A stretch of 64,000 bases of DNA. It comes from Caulobacteraceae bacterium. Its GTDB lineage: Bacteria > Pseudomonadota > Alphaproteobacteria > Caulobacterales > Caulobacteraceae. Below the pieces are notes generated by a model. The model was given only the letters and a program-made list of their open reading frames with translations. It did no database searches and had not been told where the DNA came from. Shown piece by piece: positions 24,690 to 32,778 of the stretch. The stretch lies in contig CANJLH010000014.1 in assembly GCA_947475415.1 (NCBI GenBank), positions 23,605 through 87,604 of the forward strand, read 5' to 3'. Every line of letters starts with the position of its first letter. Within the stretch, counting starts at the first letter, position 1. The translations under genes were made by a program, and so were the position numbers.

Positions 24690-25523
24690 TTAGCGGAAGA
24701 GGCTGAGCAGGCTCGAAGACGACTGGTTGGCGATCGACAGCGCCTGGATGCCCAGTTGCTGCTTGGTCTGCAGCGCCTGGAGGCGAGCGCTTTCCTTCGC
24801 CAGGTCGGCGTCGACGAGATTGCCGATACCAGTTTCGATGGTGTCCTGAAGCTTGCCGATAAACGTCAAGTGCGACGCCAACGACTTGCCACCAACGCCG
24901 AGTTTCGACAGGGCGGCAGACACGTTGGAGATCGCCGTATTCAGGTTGGTCACCATGGTGGCCGACGCACCCGCGGTGGCGCCAACTGACGCCGTCGCAC
25001 TGATGGCGGCGGTCAGAACGGCGCCGCCGAGCGACAGATCCTGCGCGGCCACCGTAATCTTGGAGGTCGCGTCGGCGTTGGCCAGGGAGGCGATGGTGGT
25101 GCCGCCCGACTTGATCATGTTCGCGCCGTTGAAGTCGGCGTTCGTGACGGCCTTGGCGATCTGGTCGCGAAGGGACTTGAACTCGTCATTGTAAGCGGTG
25201 CGGCTCGCGGTATCGAGCGTCGTATCGGAGGCCGCAAGCGCCTTTTCCTTCATCTGGCCGAGCAGATCGGAAATGGTCGCGCCCGCCGAAAGAGCGACGT
25301 CGACCGTGGATTGACCGCGTTGCAGGGAGTCCTTGACCGCATTCAGAGCGCTCACGGTGCTGCGCTGGTTTTGCGCGATAGCCCAGATTGCGCCATTGTC
25401 CTTCGCGGAGGCGACACGCAGACCGGTGTTGATCCGGCTTTGGGTCGTCATCAGGTCGGACGAGGTCTTGTTCAGGTTCTGCAGCGCGACAAGGGCGCCG
25501 ACGTTCGTGTTCACGCTATTCAT
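24690..25523 (-). CDS. fljK: Flagellin, FljK-like major subunit
   Basis: A 277-aa flagellin closely following the Caulobacter FljK pattern: [16 protein letters not shown] at the start, [23 protein letters not shown] and [20 protein letters not shown] in the D1 helices, and the ending [12 protein letters not shown]. The D2/D3 domains are absent, as in other short alphaproteobacterial flagellins. AAAAGGA precedes the ATG. A sigma-54 promoter about 70 nt upstream gives a leader that could be the target of FlbT-mediated control. It is a likely substrate of the FlmG-type glycosyltransferase encoded nearby. Confidence 0.92.
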   Translation of the reverse strand: MNSVNTNVGALVALQNLNKTSSDLMTTQSRINTGLRVASAKDNGAIWAIAQNQRSTVSALNAVKDSLQRGQSTVDVALSAGATISDLLGQMKEKALAASDTTLDTASRTAYNDEFKSLRDQIAKAVTNADFNGANMIKSGGTTIASLANADATSKITVAAQDLSLGGAVLTAAISATASVGATAGASATMVTNLNTAISNVSAALSKLGVGGKSLASHLTFIGKLQDTIETGIGNLVDADLAKESARLQALQTKQQLGIQALSIANQSSSSLLSLFR

Positions 25524-25594
25524 CGTGATGTCCTTTTCTCAGGGTGCCAGCCGCCATTTTGGCCGCCGGGGGCGTTTTGCCCGTAGACCTACTG

Positions 25595-25610
25595 AGCAAG
25601 CGCCGGGCCA
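25595..25610 (-). promoter_or_regulatory. Sigma-54 promoter of the FljK-like flagellin gene
   Basis: The leftward strand reads TGGCCC-N5-TTGCT, with GG and GC exactly 10 bases apart. This is one base from the TGGCAC-N5-TTGCW consensus and equals the TGGCCC variant of Caulobacter flagellar promoters. Transcription should start near 25583, giving a leader of about 60 nt. Confidence 0.75.
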
Positions 25611-25684
25611 CGAGCAGCGCATTGAGATGGACGCACAAGTATATGAAATTATGACGTTATAGGACTGTTATCCAAGTCTCGACT

Positions 25685-25728
25685 CGGCAGGTTTTGCCTA
25701 GTTCGTTACCGATCGGCAATAAGTGCCG
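25685..25728 (-). promoter_or_regulatory. Two ftr-like inverted repeats (candidate FlbD enhancer)
   Basis: CGGCAGGTTTTGCC (25685-25698) and CGGCAATAAGTGCCG (25714-25728) are two inverted repeats with GGCA/TGCC half sites, 15 bases apart. They lie about 75-120 bases upstream of the sigma-54 element. Position and half sites fit the FlbD-binding ftr elements of Caulobacter flagellin promoters. No flbD gene is in the window. Confidence 0.55.
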
Positions 25729-25845
25729 GGTAATATTCTGCGCCCCGGCCCATCCTTACGGCGCGGTGGGCCACGGCGCACGCCAAAGCGCGCCGATGGG
25801 GCGCTGGTTTGGATCTGAAGATTTGATGCCGCAGGCGCGGCGGCG

Positions 25846-26202
25846 TCAGGCGGCCTCGCCGCCGAGGCCCTGCATGACGAGCCGATTGACGTCGATGAGG
25901 GCGTCAATTTCCTCCTCACGACGGATGACGGCGCTGGTGTGCTTGCCCACCCAGATGCTCAGAGAGATGATCGACGCGCGCAATGCGTCGGGCAGCTTAT
26001 TGCCTTCCGAGGCGCAATCGGCGCCCAGCGCCGACCACATTCGGCGATTCCAGTCGAGCGCGTCGATACGGCCACGAATAGCCGTCGGCTCCAGTTCTGC
26101 AGCCGCCATCAGCGCCCGGGTGACCTGGCCAAATAGCCGATACTCCGCATCGCGCGGAGATTCAGCCTGCGCCGTCGCTTTTTGATAGGCCTGCAGGGAC
26201 AT
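25846..26202 (-). CDS. flaF: Flagellar assembly regulator FlaF
   Basis: A 118-aa FlaF. In alphaproteobacteria FlaF promotes flagellin synthesis or secretion and counteracts FlbT. The family pattern is clear: [10 protein letters not shown] start, [28 protein letters not shown] and [12 protein letters not shown] chose the ATG at 26202 because it gives this conserved N-terminus and follows an AAGG site. The start lies inside flbT, overlapping it by 41 nt, so the two genes are coupled. Confidence 0.92.
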   Translation of the reverse strand: MSLQAYQKATAQAESPRDAEYRLFGQVTRALMAAAELEPTAIRGRIDALDWNRRMWSALGADCASEGNKLPDALRASIISLSIWVGKHTSAVIRREEEIDALIDVNRLVMQGLGGEAA

Positions 26203-26587
26203 TGCCCAACCTTTCGTCTTCATACTCAATCAGCTTCCGACAAAGCATCAGGGCCTTGTAGTACTCACGGTCCATGCAGTGCTTTGAGGCCGCCACGCAG
26301 TCAGCCAGAATTTCGGGATTGCTGATCACCCCCATGAATTCGGAAAGCCGCCGCACGAACTCGTCGTAGTAGCGGCCCGCTCCGGGCTCATCGAGGTACA
26401 TCATCATCACCGGGAAATAGATGCGGCGGGCTGGGGTGTTCACCTCGTCGGCCTGCATGATGTCTTTCTCACGCAGCACCGAGGCCTTGTTTTGCAAGAC
26501 CAATACGCCCCGGCGGTCGCCATTCTGGACGACCGCGCCGTTGAGCACGAACTTCTCGCCCGGCTTCAGCGACAGTTTGAGCGGCAA
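26162..26587 (-). CDS. flbT: Flagellin mRNA repressor FlbT
   Basis: A 141-aa FlbT, a post-transcriptional regulator that in Caulobacter binds the flagellin leader and reduces translation or stability until hook assembly. Seen are [20 protein letters not shown], a block around [13 protein letters not shown] and C-terminal helices with [19 protein letters not shown]. Length is the usual one. It heads the leftward flbT-flaF pair and is divergent from the flmG-like gene, with 202 bases between them. Confidence 0.93.
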   Translation of the reverse strand: MPLKLSLKPGEKFVLNGAVVQNGDRRGVLVLQNKASVLREKDIMQADEVNTPARRIYFPVMMMYLDEPGAGRYYDEFVRRLSEFMGVISNPEILADCVAASKHCMDREYYKALMLCRKLIEYEDERLGNVPAGLSKSDGAG

Positions 26588-26789
26588 TTCCAGCTCCCCA
26601 CATCCATGTCGTCCAACCGAGTTTGCACCTCAACTTGAAGGCAACCCAGCCGAATGACGCCACCTGACATAATCGCGCCGAGTTAACGCCCGATTTCCGC
26701 CGCCGCGACCGGCGCTCGCACACTTAAGGAGGGGTTAATCGTCGGTAGAGCAAGCATGGCCTAATCGGGCGGGAATTGGGAGTCTGACC
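26588..26789. promoter_or_regulatory. Divergent flbT / flmG-like control region
   Basis: A 202-base divergent spacer. I looked for sigma-54 -24/-12 pairs on both strands and found none with correct spacing. Near 26725 an AAGGAGGGGTTAA stretch resembles a ribosome-binding site but is not followed by a gene. The rightward gene has GGGAG shortly before its ATG. Confidence 0.35.
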
Positions 26790-28592
26790 ATGTCGGTGCG
26801 GACGAAGCTAAGCGACACTTCCGTGATCGCACTGGATACAGCCGCCGTCGCGGCGCGGGCTCGGTTCGACTCGGGGATCGCTGGCGAAGCCGGTTCAAAG
26901 GACGCCCTGGCCCAGCTTGAGTCGGCCGTCGGCGAACTCCGAGCCATCCGAGCTAAGCCGCACCTGCAGCGCGCCCTCGGCGCCTTCAACCGCGACGACT
27001 TCGCCGGCGGCGAGAAGTGGGTGCTCAAGGCGCTAGAACTCGACGAACGCAATGGCCTGGCATGGTATCTGCTCGCCTTCGCTCGCGAACGCGCTGGAGA
27101 TTTCGCCTCCTCGCTGCATTGCTACGAGTCGGCCCTATCGCTGTTGCCCGACCACGCCGAGGTGGCCAACGACCTCGGCCGATTGGCGTTTCGGCTGGGA
27201 ATGAAGGAGCAGGCGGAGAAGCTTTTCCGCCATTTTCTCGCTCGGTATCCCGACAGCCTCGAAGCCGCCAACAACCTCGCCTGCACCATACGCGACCTCG
27301 CACGCCAGGATGAGGCGATCGAGATCCTCCGTCAGGCGATCGCCACCTACCCGGGGTCTGCGATCCTGTGGAACACCCTCGGCAGCATCGTCAGCGAGCA
27401 GGGCGATTTCGCCACCGCTCGGATATTCCTTGAAGAAGCACTGCGCCTCGAGCCCGCCTTTCCGAAGGCCCGGCATAATCTCGCAAACGCCTGTCTGTCG
27501 CAGGGCGATCTGGAAAGCGCCCTAACCCACAACGACGCCGCCCTGGCATGCCCCATCACCGGCGATGAGCGGCAGATGATGCGGATGCTGCGTTCCACGA
27601 TCCTCATATCCCTAGGCCGCATTGCAGAGGGCTGGGAAGAGTACGAGGCCCGCGTGCACCCGGACTTCGAGGATGTGACCCTATACCAGATCGACGCGCC
27701 ACGCTGGGAACCCGGCGACGACGTGCGAGGAAAGCGGATGCTGGTCGTCGCCGAACAAGGCCTTGGAGACGAAGTTCTTTTCGCAAACGTGCTGGAGGAC
27801 CTGGTGGCCGACCTAGGGTCTGAGGAGCTGTTGACCTTAGCGGTGGAACCACGCTTGACCCCACTGTTCCAAAGATCATTCCCAAAAGCGGAGGTGGGCG
27901 CGCATGCGACCTACAAGATTCCGCCGCGCTCTGTTCGTGTGATGCCGTTCCTTGAGGACAAGCCGCCCCCGGACGTCTGGTCGCCAATGGCGTCACTGTT
28001 GCGCCAGTACAGAACTTCAATCGACGCCTTTCCCGACCGCGAACGGTTCCTGACCGCCGACCCGATCCGCATCACTCACTGGCGCAAGGTGCTCGAGGGT
28101 GCGCCAAAGGGCCGCAAGGTCGGACTGCTTTGGAAGAGCGCGATCATCTCCAGCGGACGCCACCGATTCTTTTCGCCGTTCGAGGCCTGGGCGCCGGTCC
28201 TGGCGACCCCCGGGGTTTGCTTCGTGAATCTGCAATATGGCGACTGCTCAGTTGAACTCGAAGCGGCCCGCCGGGACCTGGGCGTTGAGATCTGGACCCC
28301 GCCCGGAATCGACCTGAAGCAGGACCTCGACGACGTGGCCGCGCTCTGCTGCGCCCTGGACCTGGTGCTCGGATTCTCCAATGCAAGCCTGAACCTCGGG
28401 GCGGCCTGCGGCGCGCCCACATGGCTGATAAGCGTGCCTGGCGCCTGGACGCGGCTGGGGACGGCCGATCGCTATCCCTGGTATCCCCAGGCGCGCCTGT
28501 TCGCGCCAGCGAACTTCGGAGCCTGGGATGACGTGATGGCGGAAATCGCGACGGCGCTTCGGACATTCTTGAGCCCGTCGAAGGCCGACTGA
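26790..28592 (+). CDS. flmG: TPR-glycosyltransferase, flagellin-modifying FlmG/FlbA-like
   Basis: A 600-aa soluble protein. Residues about 60-260 contain TPR units (LGAFNRDDFAGGEKWVLKAL; LGRLAFRLGMKEQAEKLFRH; LGSIVSEQGDFATARIFLEEAL). The C-terminal ~300 residues resemble a GT-B glycosyltransferase: LVVAEQGLGDEVLFANVL near 320, VGLLWKS, and DDVAALCCALDLVLGFSNAS followed by LGAACGAP as the donor site. This matches the Caulobacter protein in which TPRs bind flagellin and the GT domain adds pseudaminic-type sugars. No sugar biosynthesis genes are visible. Its place next to flbT supports the call. Confidence 0.82.
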   Translation: MSVRTKLSDTSVIALDTAAVAARARFDSGIAGEAGSKDALAQLESAVGELRAIRAKPHLQRALGAFNRDDFAGGEKWVLKALELDERNGLAWYLLAFARERAGDFASSLHCYESALSLLPDHAEVANDLGRLAFRLGMKEQAEKLFRHFLARYPDSLEAANNLACTIRDLARQDEAIEILRQAIATYPGSAILWNTLGSIVSEQGDFATARIFLEEALRLEPAFPKARHNLANACLSQGDLESALTHNDAALACPITGDERQMMRMLRSTILISLGRIAEGWEEYEARVHPDFEDVTLYQIDAPRWEPGDDVRGKRMLVVAEQGLGDEVLFANVLEDLVADLGSEELLTLAVEPRLTPLFQRSFPKAEVGAHATYKIPPRSVRVMPFLEDKPPPDVWSPMASLLRQYRTSIDAFPDRERFLTADPIRITHWRKVLEGAPKGRKVGLLWKSAIISSGRHRFFSPFEAWAPVLATPGVCFVNLQYGDCSVELEAARRDLGVEIWTPPGIDLKQDLDDVAALCCALDLVLGFSNASLNLGAACGAPTWLISVPGAWTRLGTADRYPWYPQARLFAPANFGAWDDVMAEIATALRTFLSPSKAD

Positions 28593-28764
28593 GGCCAACG
28601 CCGCATCGCGCAACCCACAATTCACCCGTCTCAACGGCCTGATCGCGGCGTTTTGGCGCGGCGAGGTCATTGAAGCCGCTTGAATGTCGCGCCGCTGTCT
28701 TTAGGTTGGGCGGTTGAAACACTTGTTCGAAATTCGCGGGCCGTCGCCCGCCTTGGGGATTAAT

Positions 28765-29652
28765 ATGAGCGGACGCTTTGAAGGTACTGACAATTACGTC
28801 GCAACGGACGACCTGAAGGTCGCGGTGAACGCCGCAATCGCTTTGGAGCGGCCGCTGCTGATCAAGGGCGAACCGGGCACGGGCAAGACGGTGCTGGCCT
28901 ATGAAATCGCCAACGCGCTCAAGGCGCCGCTGATCACCTGGCATATCAAGTCGACCACCAAGGCGGCGCAGGGACTTTACGAATACGACGCCGTCACCCG
29001 CCTGCGTGACAGTCAGCTCGGCGATGAGCGGGTCAAGGACGTCAAGAACTACATCAAGAAGGGCAAACTTTGGGAGGCGTTCGAGAATGCGGAACGTCCG
29101 GTGCTGCTGATCGACGAAATCGACAAGGCCGACATCGAATTCCCCAACGACCTCCTGCAGGAGCTCGATCGGATGGAATTCTACGTCTATGAAACCAACG
29201 AGACCATCAAGGCCGCGATCCGCCCGATCGTGTTGATCACCTCCAACAACGAAAAGGAGCTGCCCGACGCCTTCCTGCGCCGCTGCTTCTTCCACTACAT
29301 CCGCTTCCCGGAAGTCGAGACGATGAACGAGATCGTCGAAGTCCACTATCCGGGCATCAAGCAGAAGCTGGTCGCCGAGGCGCTGCGCATTTTCTACGAC
29401 ATGCGCAAGGTGCCGGGCCTGAAGAAGAAACCCTCCACCTCCGAGCTGCTCGACTGGTTGAAGCTGCTGATGGTCGAGGACATCGGCGATGAAGCCCTGC
29501 GCGAAAAGGACCCGACCAAGCTGATTCCGCCGCTGCACGGCGCGCTGCTCAAGAACGAACAGGACGTGCACCTGTTCGAGCGGCTGGCCTTCCTGGCCCG
29601 CCGTGAAGGCGCCGGCAACCGGCCCGGGGCAGCGCCGACCGCACCGAAGTAG
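28765..29652 (+). CDS. MoxR-family AAA+ ATPase
   Basis: A 295-aa ATPase with Walker A GEPGTGKT (35-42), Walker B VLLIDEIDKAD (about 113-123) and sensor-type ITSNNEKELPDAFLRRC. MoxR proteins act as chaperones that insert cofactors or remodel complexes, normally with a VWA-domain partner encoded next door. No VWA gene is present here. The ATG at 28765 is preceded by GGGGA; an upstream TTG would add 17 unrelated residues. A strong terminator follows, so it is monocistronic at the 3' side. Confidence 0.92.
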   Translation: MSGRFEGTDNYVATDDLKVAVNAAIALERPLLIKGEPGTGKTVLAYEIANALKAPLITWHIKSTTKAAQGLYEYDAVTRLRDSQLGDERVKDVKNYIKKGKLWEAFENAERPVLLIDEIDKADIEFPNDLLQELDRMEFYVYETNETIKAAIRPIVLITSNNEKELPDAFLRRCFFHYIRFPEVETMNEIVEVHYPGIKQKLVAEALRIFYDMRKVPGLKKKPSTSELLDWLKLLMVEDIGDEALREKDPTKLIPPLHGALLKNEQDVHLFERLAFLARREGAGNRPGAAPTAPK

Positions 29653-29681
29653 CAGACAGACCCTTTAATCGTCTCGATCAG

Positions 29682-29720
29682 GGCCTCCGGTTCAGCCGCC
29701 CGCGAACCGGAGGCCTTTTT
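29682..29720 (+). terminator. Intrinsic terminator after the MoxR gene
   Basis: A perfect 12-bp stem (GGCCTCCGGTTC / GAACCGGAGGCC) with a 10-base loop is followed by five T residues. It isolates the MoxR gene from the kinase-like gene downstream. Confidence 0.9.
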
Positions 29721-29737
29721 CATGAGGACGGCGCCAC

Positions 29738-30292
29738 ATGACACCTGCCCCACATCTTCAACTGGATTTGGTCGATCGCTTCGGAAGCCGCGTAGGGCTG
29801 CGTCTGCAACCCGGCATGAACGTTGCGATTATCGGCGTCGATGGCGCGGGAAAATCGACGCTGGTGGCGAGTCTCGCGAAATCGCTCGATGAAGCCGGGA
29901 TTCCGAACGAGACATTTCACTCATTTCGCAAATTCGAGAACGCCTTCATTGTTCCCTTCAGATGCGCCCGAAACAGCTTTCAAAGAAAAGCTGTGCATAT
30001 TTACGACAGAAGCATATTTGACAACATCTCGAAGTGGATTCAGGCCTCTCGGAGACGAAAGACCCCAATCATAGATGCGTTTCTGCAATTACTATTAAAA
30101 ATCGTAAATCTATTCTATTATCATTTCTCTTATATCATACATTTGACAGCGCCAATCCCGGCCATTCTGGATCGAAGGCCCGAAATAACCCCGACGGAAG
30201 CGGGGATAGCGCAAGAAGTGTATGCGCAACTTGATTGCATACTGAAGATTGCTCCGCTCGACACCGTGACCGTGGAGGTCATTGATCGGTAG
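29738..30292 (+). CDS. P-loop kinase resembling thymidylate kinase, AT-rich
   Basis: A 184-aa nucleotide-binding protein. The Walker A loop GVDGAGKS lies at 33-40. YDRSIFDN (about 90-97) resembles the DR(Y/S) motif of thymidylate kinase-like enzymes, and LDRRPEITP fits the LID region. It is short for the family and lacks the usual C-terminal helix. The 3' half (about 30080-30150) is strikingly AT-rich compared with the high-GC neighbours, suggesting recent acquisition. Similar enzymes occur in polysaccharide clusters, but no such genes are here. Substrate unknown. Confidence 0.6.
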   Translation: MTPAPHLQLDLVDRFGSRVGLRLQPGMNVAIIGVDGAGKSTLVASLAKSLDEAGIPNETFHSFRKFENAFIVPFRCARNSFQRKAVHIYDRSIFDNISKWIQASRRRKTPIIDAFLQLLLKIVNLFYYHFSYIIHLTAPIPAILDRRPEITPTEAGIAQEVYAQLDCILKIAPLDTVTVEVIDR

Positions 30293-30312
30293 TCCGACGG
30301 GATCATGCCCCG

Positions 30313-30684
30313 TCAAGCCGGTTGCACCTCGACCACCTTGTAGGTCAGCGGTCGGCCATCTTCATCGGTGACCGTGACATATTCCCCGACCGCGAAACGG
30401 TGCTGGCCCAGACGATGAACCGGCTCGTCGTCGGTGGTGTCGGCGTTGTCGTAGTCGAAAAACCACCGCTGTCCCTTTCGCGCCAACCGGCCGTCCACGG
30501 CATCTTCGTCCGGCGCGAACCGGCGCACTGTGCAGGCGGCTTTTGACTTCTGATAAGCCGCCTCGTCGAGCAGGCCTTCGGGCGTCAACGGCGCGGTCAG
30601 TGCGTACCCGCGGTGGTCATCACCGCCCGCGAATTCCGTGCCAGGATTGCGGGCAAGCCGCATGACGATGCGCGACAAGGGCAT
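30313..30684 (-). CDS. Conserved hypothetical protein
   Basis: A 123-aa soluble protein without known motifs. It starts MPLSRIVMRLARNP and has a central AYQKSKAACTVRRFAPDEDA block. The C-terminal half is beta-rich (RWFFDYDNAD; HRFAVGEYVTVTDEDG) and could be an OB- or SH3-like fold. AAAGG precedes the ATG at 30684. It follows the universal stress gene by 12 nt on the same strand and is probably co-transcribed with it, suggesting a stress-related role. Confidence 0.62.
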   Translation of the reverse strand: MPLSRIVMRLARNPGTEFAGGDDHRGYALTAPLTPEGLLDEAAYQKSKAACTVRRFAPDEDAVDGRLARKGQRWFFDYDNADTTDDEPVHRLGQHRFAVGEYVTVTDEDGRPLTYKVVEVQPA

Positions 30685-30696
30685 TGGTGCGCCTTT

Positions 30697-31509
30697 CTAA
30701 TGAGACAGAAACAGGGAGGGCTGCTCGGCATTGAGCAGTGTACTAGTAGTGCCGCCGAAAATGAATTCCTGGAGTCTGGGATGGCCGAAGGCGCCGGCGA
30801 CGAGGAGGTCCGCCTGAGCGGCCTTGGCCGCGGCTATGAGCAACGGCGCGGCGTCGCCGGACCCGCTCAGTATTTCCAGCTCCGACTTCAGGCCGCGCGC
30901 GGCATAATAGGCCTGCAAGCGAACTGGATCGAAACCGCGCGACGTCGCCTTCGGCGCACCCAGGATCACGACCTTCGACGCCTTGTCCAGCAGGGGCATG
31001 GCCAGGCGCGCGGCGCGGGAGGCTTCCTTGCCGCCGTCCCAGGCGACAGCGACGACACCGCCGATCTTCAGGCCGGCGCGGGCGATCACAACTGGACGCT
31101 GCTCATCAGCCACCATCTGCTGGAAAGCCTCGGCGAGCGGGCCGCGTCCCCTGGCCGCATCATTGGTGAACACCACCACATCAGACAGCCGGCTTTCCGC
31201 TGACAGGCCCGCCCACACCGGTGATTGCAGGGCGATAAACCGATGCTTGGCGTAACCACAGGCCTCGACCACGTCGCGGGCCTTGGCCTCGCCGGCCGAA
31301 GCCGCCTCCTTCAGCGAAGCCAGGGCTGCGGTCTGCGCGCCGCCCAGGAAGCCCTCGCCCATCCAGGGCATCACGTCGGCCACATCGGCGGGCGTATAAA
31401 CGCCCGCAAGCTCCGCGCCAAACGGTTCGGCAAGCAGAACCGCGGCCGCCACGGCCGGCCTGTCGCTCGCACCGCCCGAAAGCGGCGCCATTATTCGCGC
31501 CCAACTCAT
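30697..31509 (-). CDS. Universal stress protein, tandem-domain type
   Basis: A 270-aa protein with two UspA-like halves. The first half starts MSWARIMAPLSGGASDRPAV. The second (about 140-270) begins VVAVAWDGGKEASRAARLA and keeps the nucleotide-binding pattern VAGAFGHPRLQEFIFGGTTSTLL. The ATG at 31509 follows AAGGA and gives the canonical start; a longer frame to 31554 was discarded. The downstream hypothetical gene is in the same operon. Confidence 0.88.
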   Translation of the reverse strand: MSWARIMAPLSGGASDRPAVAAAVLLAEPFGAELAGVYTPADVADVMPWMGEGFLGGAQTAALASLKEAASAGEAKARDVVEACGYAKHRFIALQSPVWAGLSAESRLSDVVVFTNDAARGRGPLAEAFQQMVADEQRPVVIARAGLKIGGVVAVAWDGGKEASRAARLAMPLLDKASKVVILGAPKATSRGFDPVRLQAYYAARGLKSELEILSGSGDAAPLLIAAAKAAQADLLVAGAFGHPRLQEFIFGGTTSTLLNAEQPSLFLSH

Positions 31510-31613
31510 CTGGATTTCCTTCCGCGGTCGTGATGATGGGTCATGACGATGCACTCATGCCTTGATCTGACTCAACCCCCAGCAAGGACCTTCACTGTGA
31601 GAGAAACAAAGCA

Positions 31614-32258
31614 ATGAGGAAAGCACTCTCTCGAGATCCGCCTCAGACGCGCGCCTGGCAGCGCATGCTGTCAGGGCGTCGCCTCGACCTGATCGATCCC
31701 TCCCCCGTCGATATCGAGATCGAAGACATCGCCCATGGTCTGGCCCGGGTGGCGCGCTGGAATGGCCAGACGACTGGCGAGCACGCCTTTTCGGTCGCGC
31801 AACATTCCTTGGTGGTCGAGGAAATTGCGGCTCATATCCGGCCGGAGCTCGAGCCGCGCTGGCGGCTGGCGGCGCTGCTTCACGACGCCTCAGAGTATGT
31901 GATTGGAGACATGATCTCGCCGTTCAAGGCGGCGCTGGGCATGGACTACCGCAGCTTCGAGGAACGACTTGAGGCCTCGATCCACATTCGGTTCGGCCTG
32001 CCGGCAAAGGCGCCCGCAGCGATCAAGGGGCTGATCAAGTCCGCCGACCGCGCCTGCGCGTTCTTCGAGGCGACACAGCTGGCCGGCTTCTCACAGAGTG
32101 AGGCTCTGGCGCTGTTCGGCGCGCCGCCGACAGGTTACCTGTTGCATGTCGAACCCCTCGCTCCCGCCGCTGCGCAGGCGCGCTACCTTCAGCGCTTCGC
32201 GGTCCTCTCGGAGGCGGCGGGTTTCCGCGGCGGCGTGGCCGCCTTTGGTTCGGAGTGA
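31614..32258 (+). CDS. HD-domain hydrolase, YfbR-like
   Basis: A 214-aa HD-fold protein. Metal-binding candidates are H57 and H64 in EHAFSVAQHS and the HD pair H90-D91 in ALLHDASEYVIGD. The order and the E-Y-x-x-G-D sequence resemble 5'-deoxynucleotidases of the YfbR group. The gene begins a rightward unit: the next gene starts 7 nt after its stop and the third overlaps the second. No strong ribosome-binding site precedes the ATG. Confidence 0.8.
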   Translation: MRKALSRDPPQTRAWQRMLSGRRLDLIDPSPVDIEIEDIAHGLARVARWNGQTTGEHAFSVAQHSLVVEEIAAHIRPELEPRWRLAALLHDASEYVIGDMISPFKAALGMDYRSFEERLEASIHIRFGLPAKAPAAIKGLIKSADRACAFFEATQLAGFSQSEALALFGAPPTGYLLHVEPLAPAAAQARYLQRFAVLSEAAGFRGGVAAFGSE

Positions 32259-32265
32259 GCGGTCC

Positions 32266-32778
32266 ATGACCTTGATCATCTGCGGCCTCGCCGATGTGCC
32301 ACGCCTGATCGCCGCGCGGCGTCCGTCGCACCTGGTCACCCTGCTCGATCCGGCCACGATGATCGATACGCCGGCCGGGGTTTCTCCGGCGCGGCATCTG
32401 CGGCTTGGGGTCAACGACATCGCGGAGGAGGCCGACGGTCTGAAAGCTCCCGATCATAGTCTGGTCACGGAGTTGCTGGCGTTTGGGCGCGATTGGGACG
32501 AGAGCGCGCCGATGCTGATCCACTGCTGGGCCGGGATAAGCCGATCAACGGCCAGCGCCTTCGTGCTGGCCTGCGAACGCAGTCCGGAATCCGATGAGCG
32601 CAATATCGCCGCAGCGATGCGCCAGGCCGCCCCGCACGCCTGGCCCAACAAGCGCATTGTGGCGCTGGCTGACGACCTGCTGGGCCGCGGCGGCCGGATG
32701 GTGGATGCGGTGAAGGCCATGGGCCACTCGACATTCGAGATGGGCCAGGTGTTCGACTTCTCGGCCCGACACGGATGA
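32266..32778 (+). CDS. Dual-specificity-type tyrosine phosphatase
   Basis: A 170-aa phosphatase with the P-loop HCWAGISRST (86-95): nucleophile C87 and phosphate-binding R93. N-terminal beta strands (LIICGLADVPRLI, HLVTLLDP) and the D-x-A-E-E segment fit compact bacterial protein phosphatases. The ATG at 32266 follows GGAGTGAG and is the only sensible start; the longer open frame lies inside the HD gene. It overlaps the next gene by 4 nt. Confidence 0.82.
   Translation: MTLIICGLADVPRLIAARRPSHLVTLLDPATMIDTPAGVSPARHLRLGVNDIAEEADGLKAPDHSLVTELLAFGRDWDESAPMLIHCWAGISRSTASAFVLACERSPESDERNIAAAMRQAAPHAWPNKRIVALADDLLGRGGRMVDAVKAMGHSTFEMGQVFDFSARHG

Larger units (their letters stand above)
25524..25845 (-). 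promoter_or_regulatory. Flagellin promoter and leader region
   Basis: This 322-base interval lies between the FljK-like gene and flaF. It holds the sigma-54 element (25595-25610), two inverted repeats about 80-120 nt further upstream and an expected leader of about 60 nt. No gene is seen. The AT-rich part near 25625-25675 contrasts with the surroundings and could aid looping by an IHF-like protein between enhancer and promoter. Confidence 0.6.

Noticed and set aside
25711..25730. CGGCACTTATTGCC read leftward as a second sigma-54 promoter
   Set aside because: GG and GC are only 8 bases apart instead of 10; it fits an inverted repeat (ftr-like) better.
28144..29571. A 475-codon leftward frame over the flmG-like 3' end and the MoxR gene
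   Set aside because: It crosses two clear rightward genes and a promoter region and has no recognisable domain.
30296..30314. GACGGG/CCCGTC hairpin after the AT-rich kinase as a terminator
   Set aside because: The stem is only six base pairs and no T tract follows on either strand.
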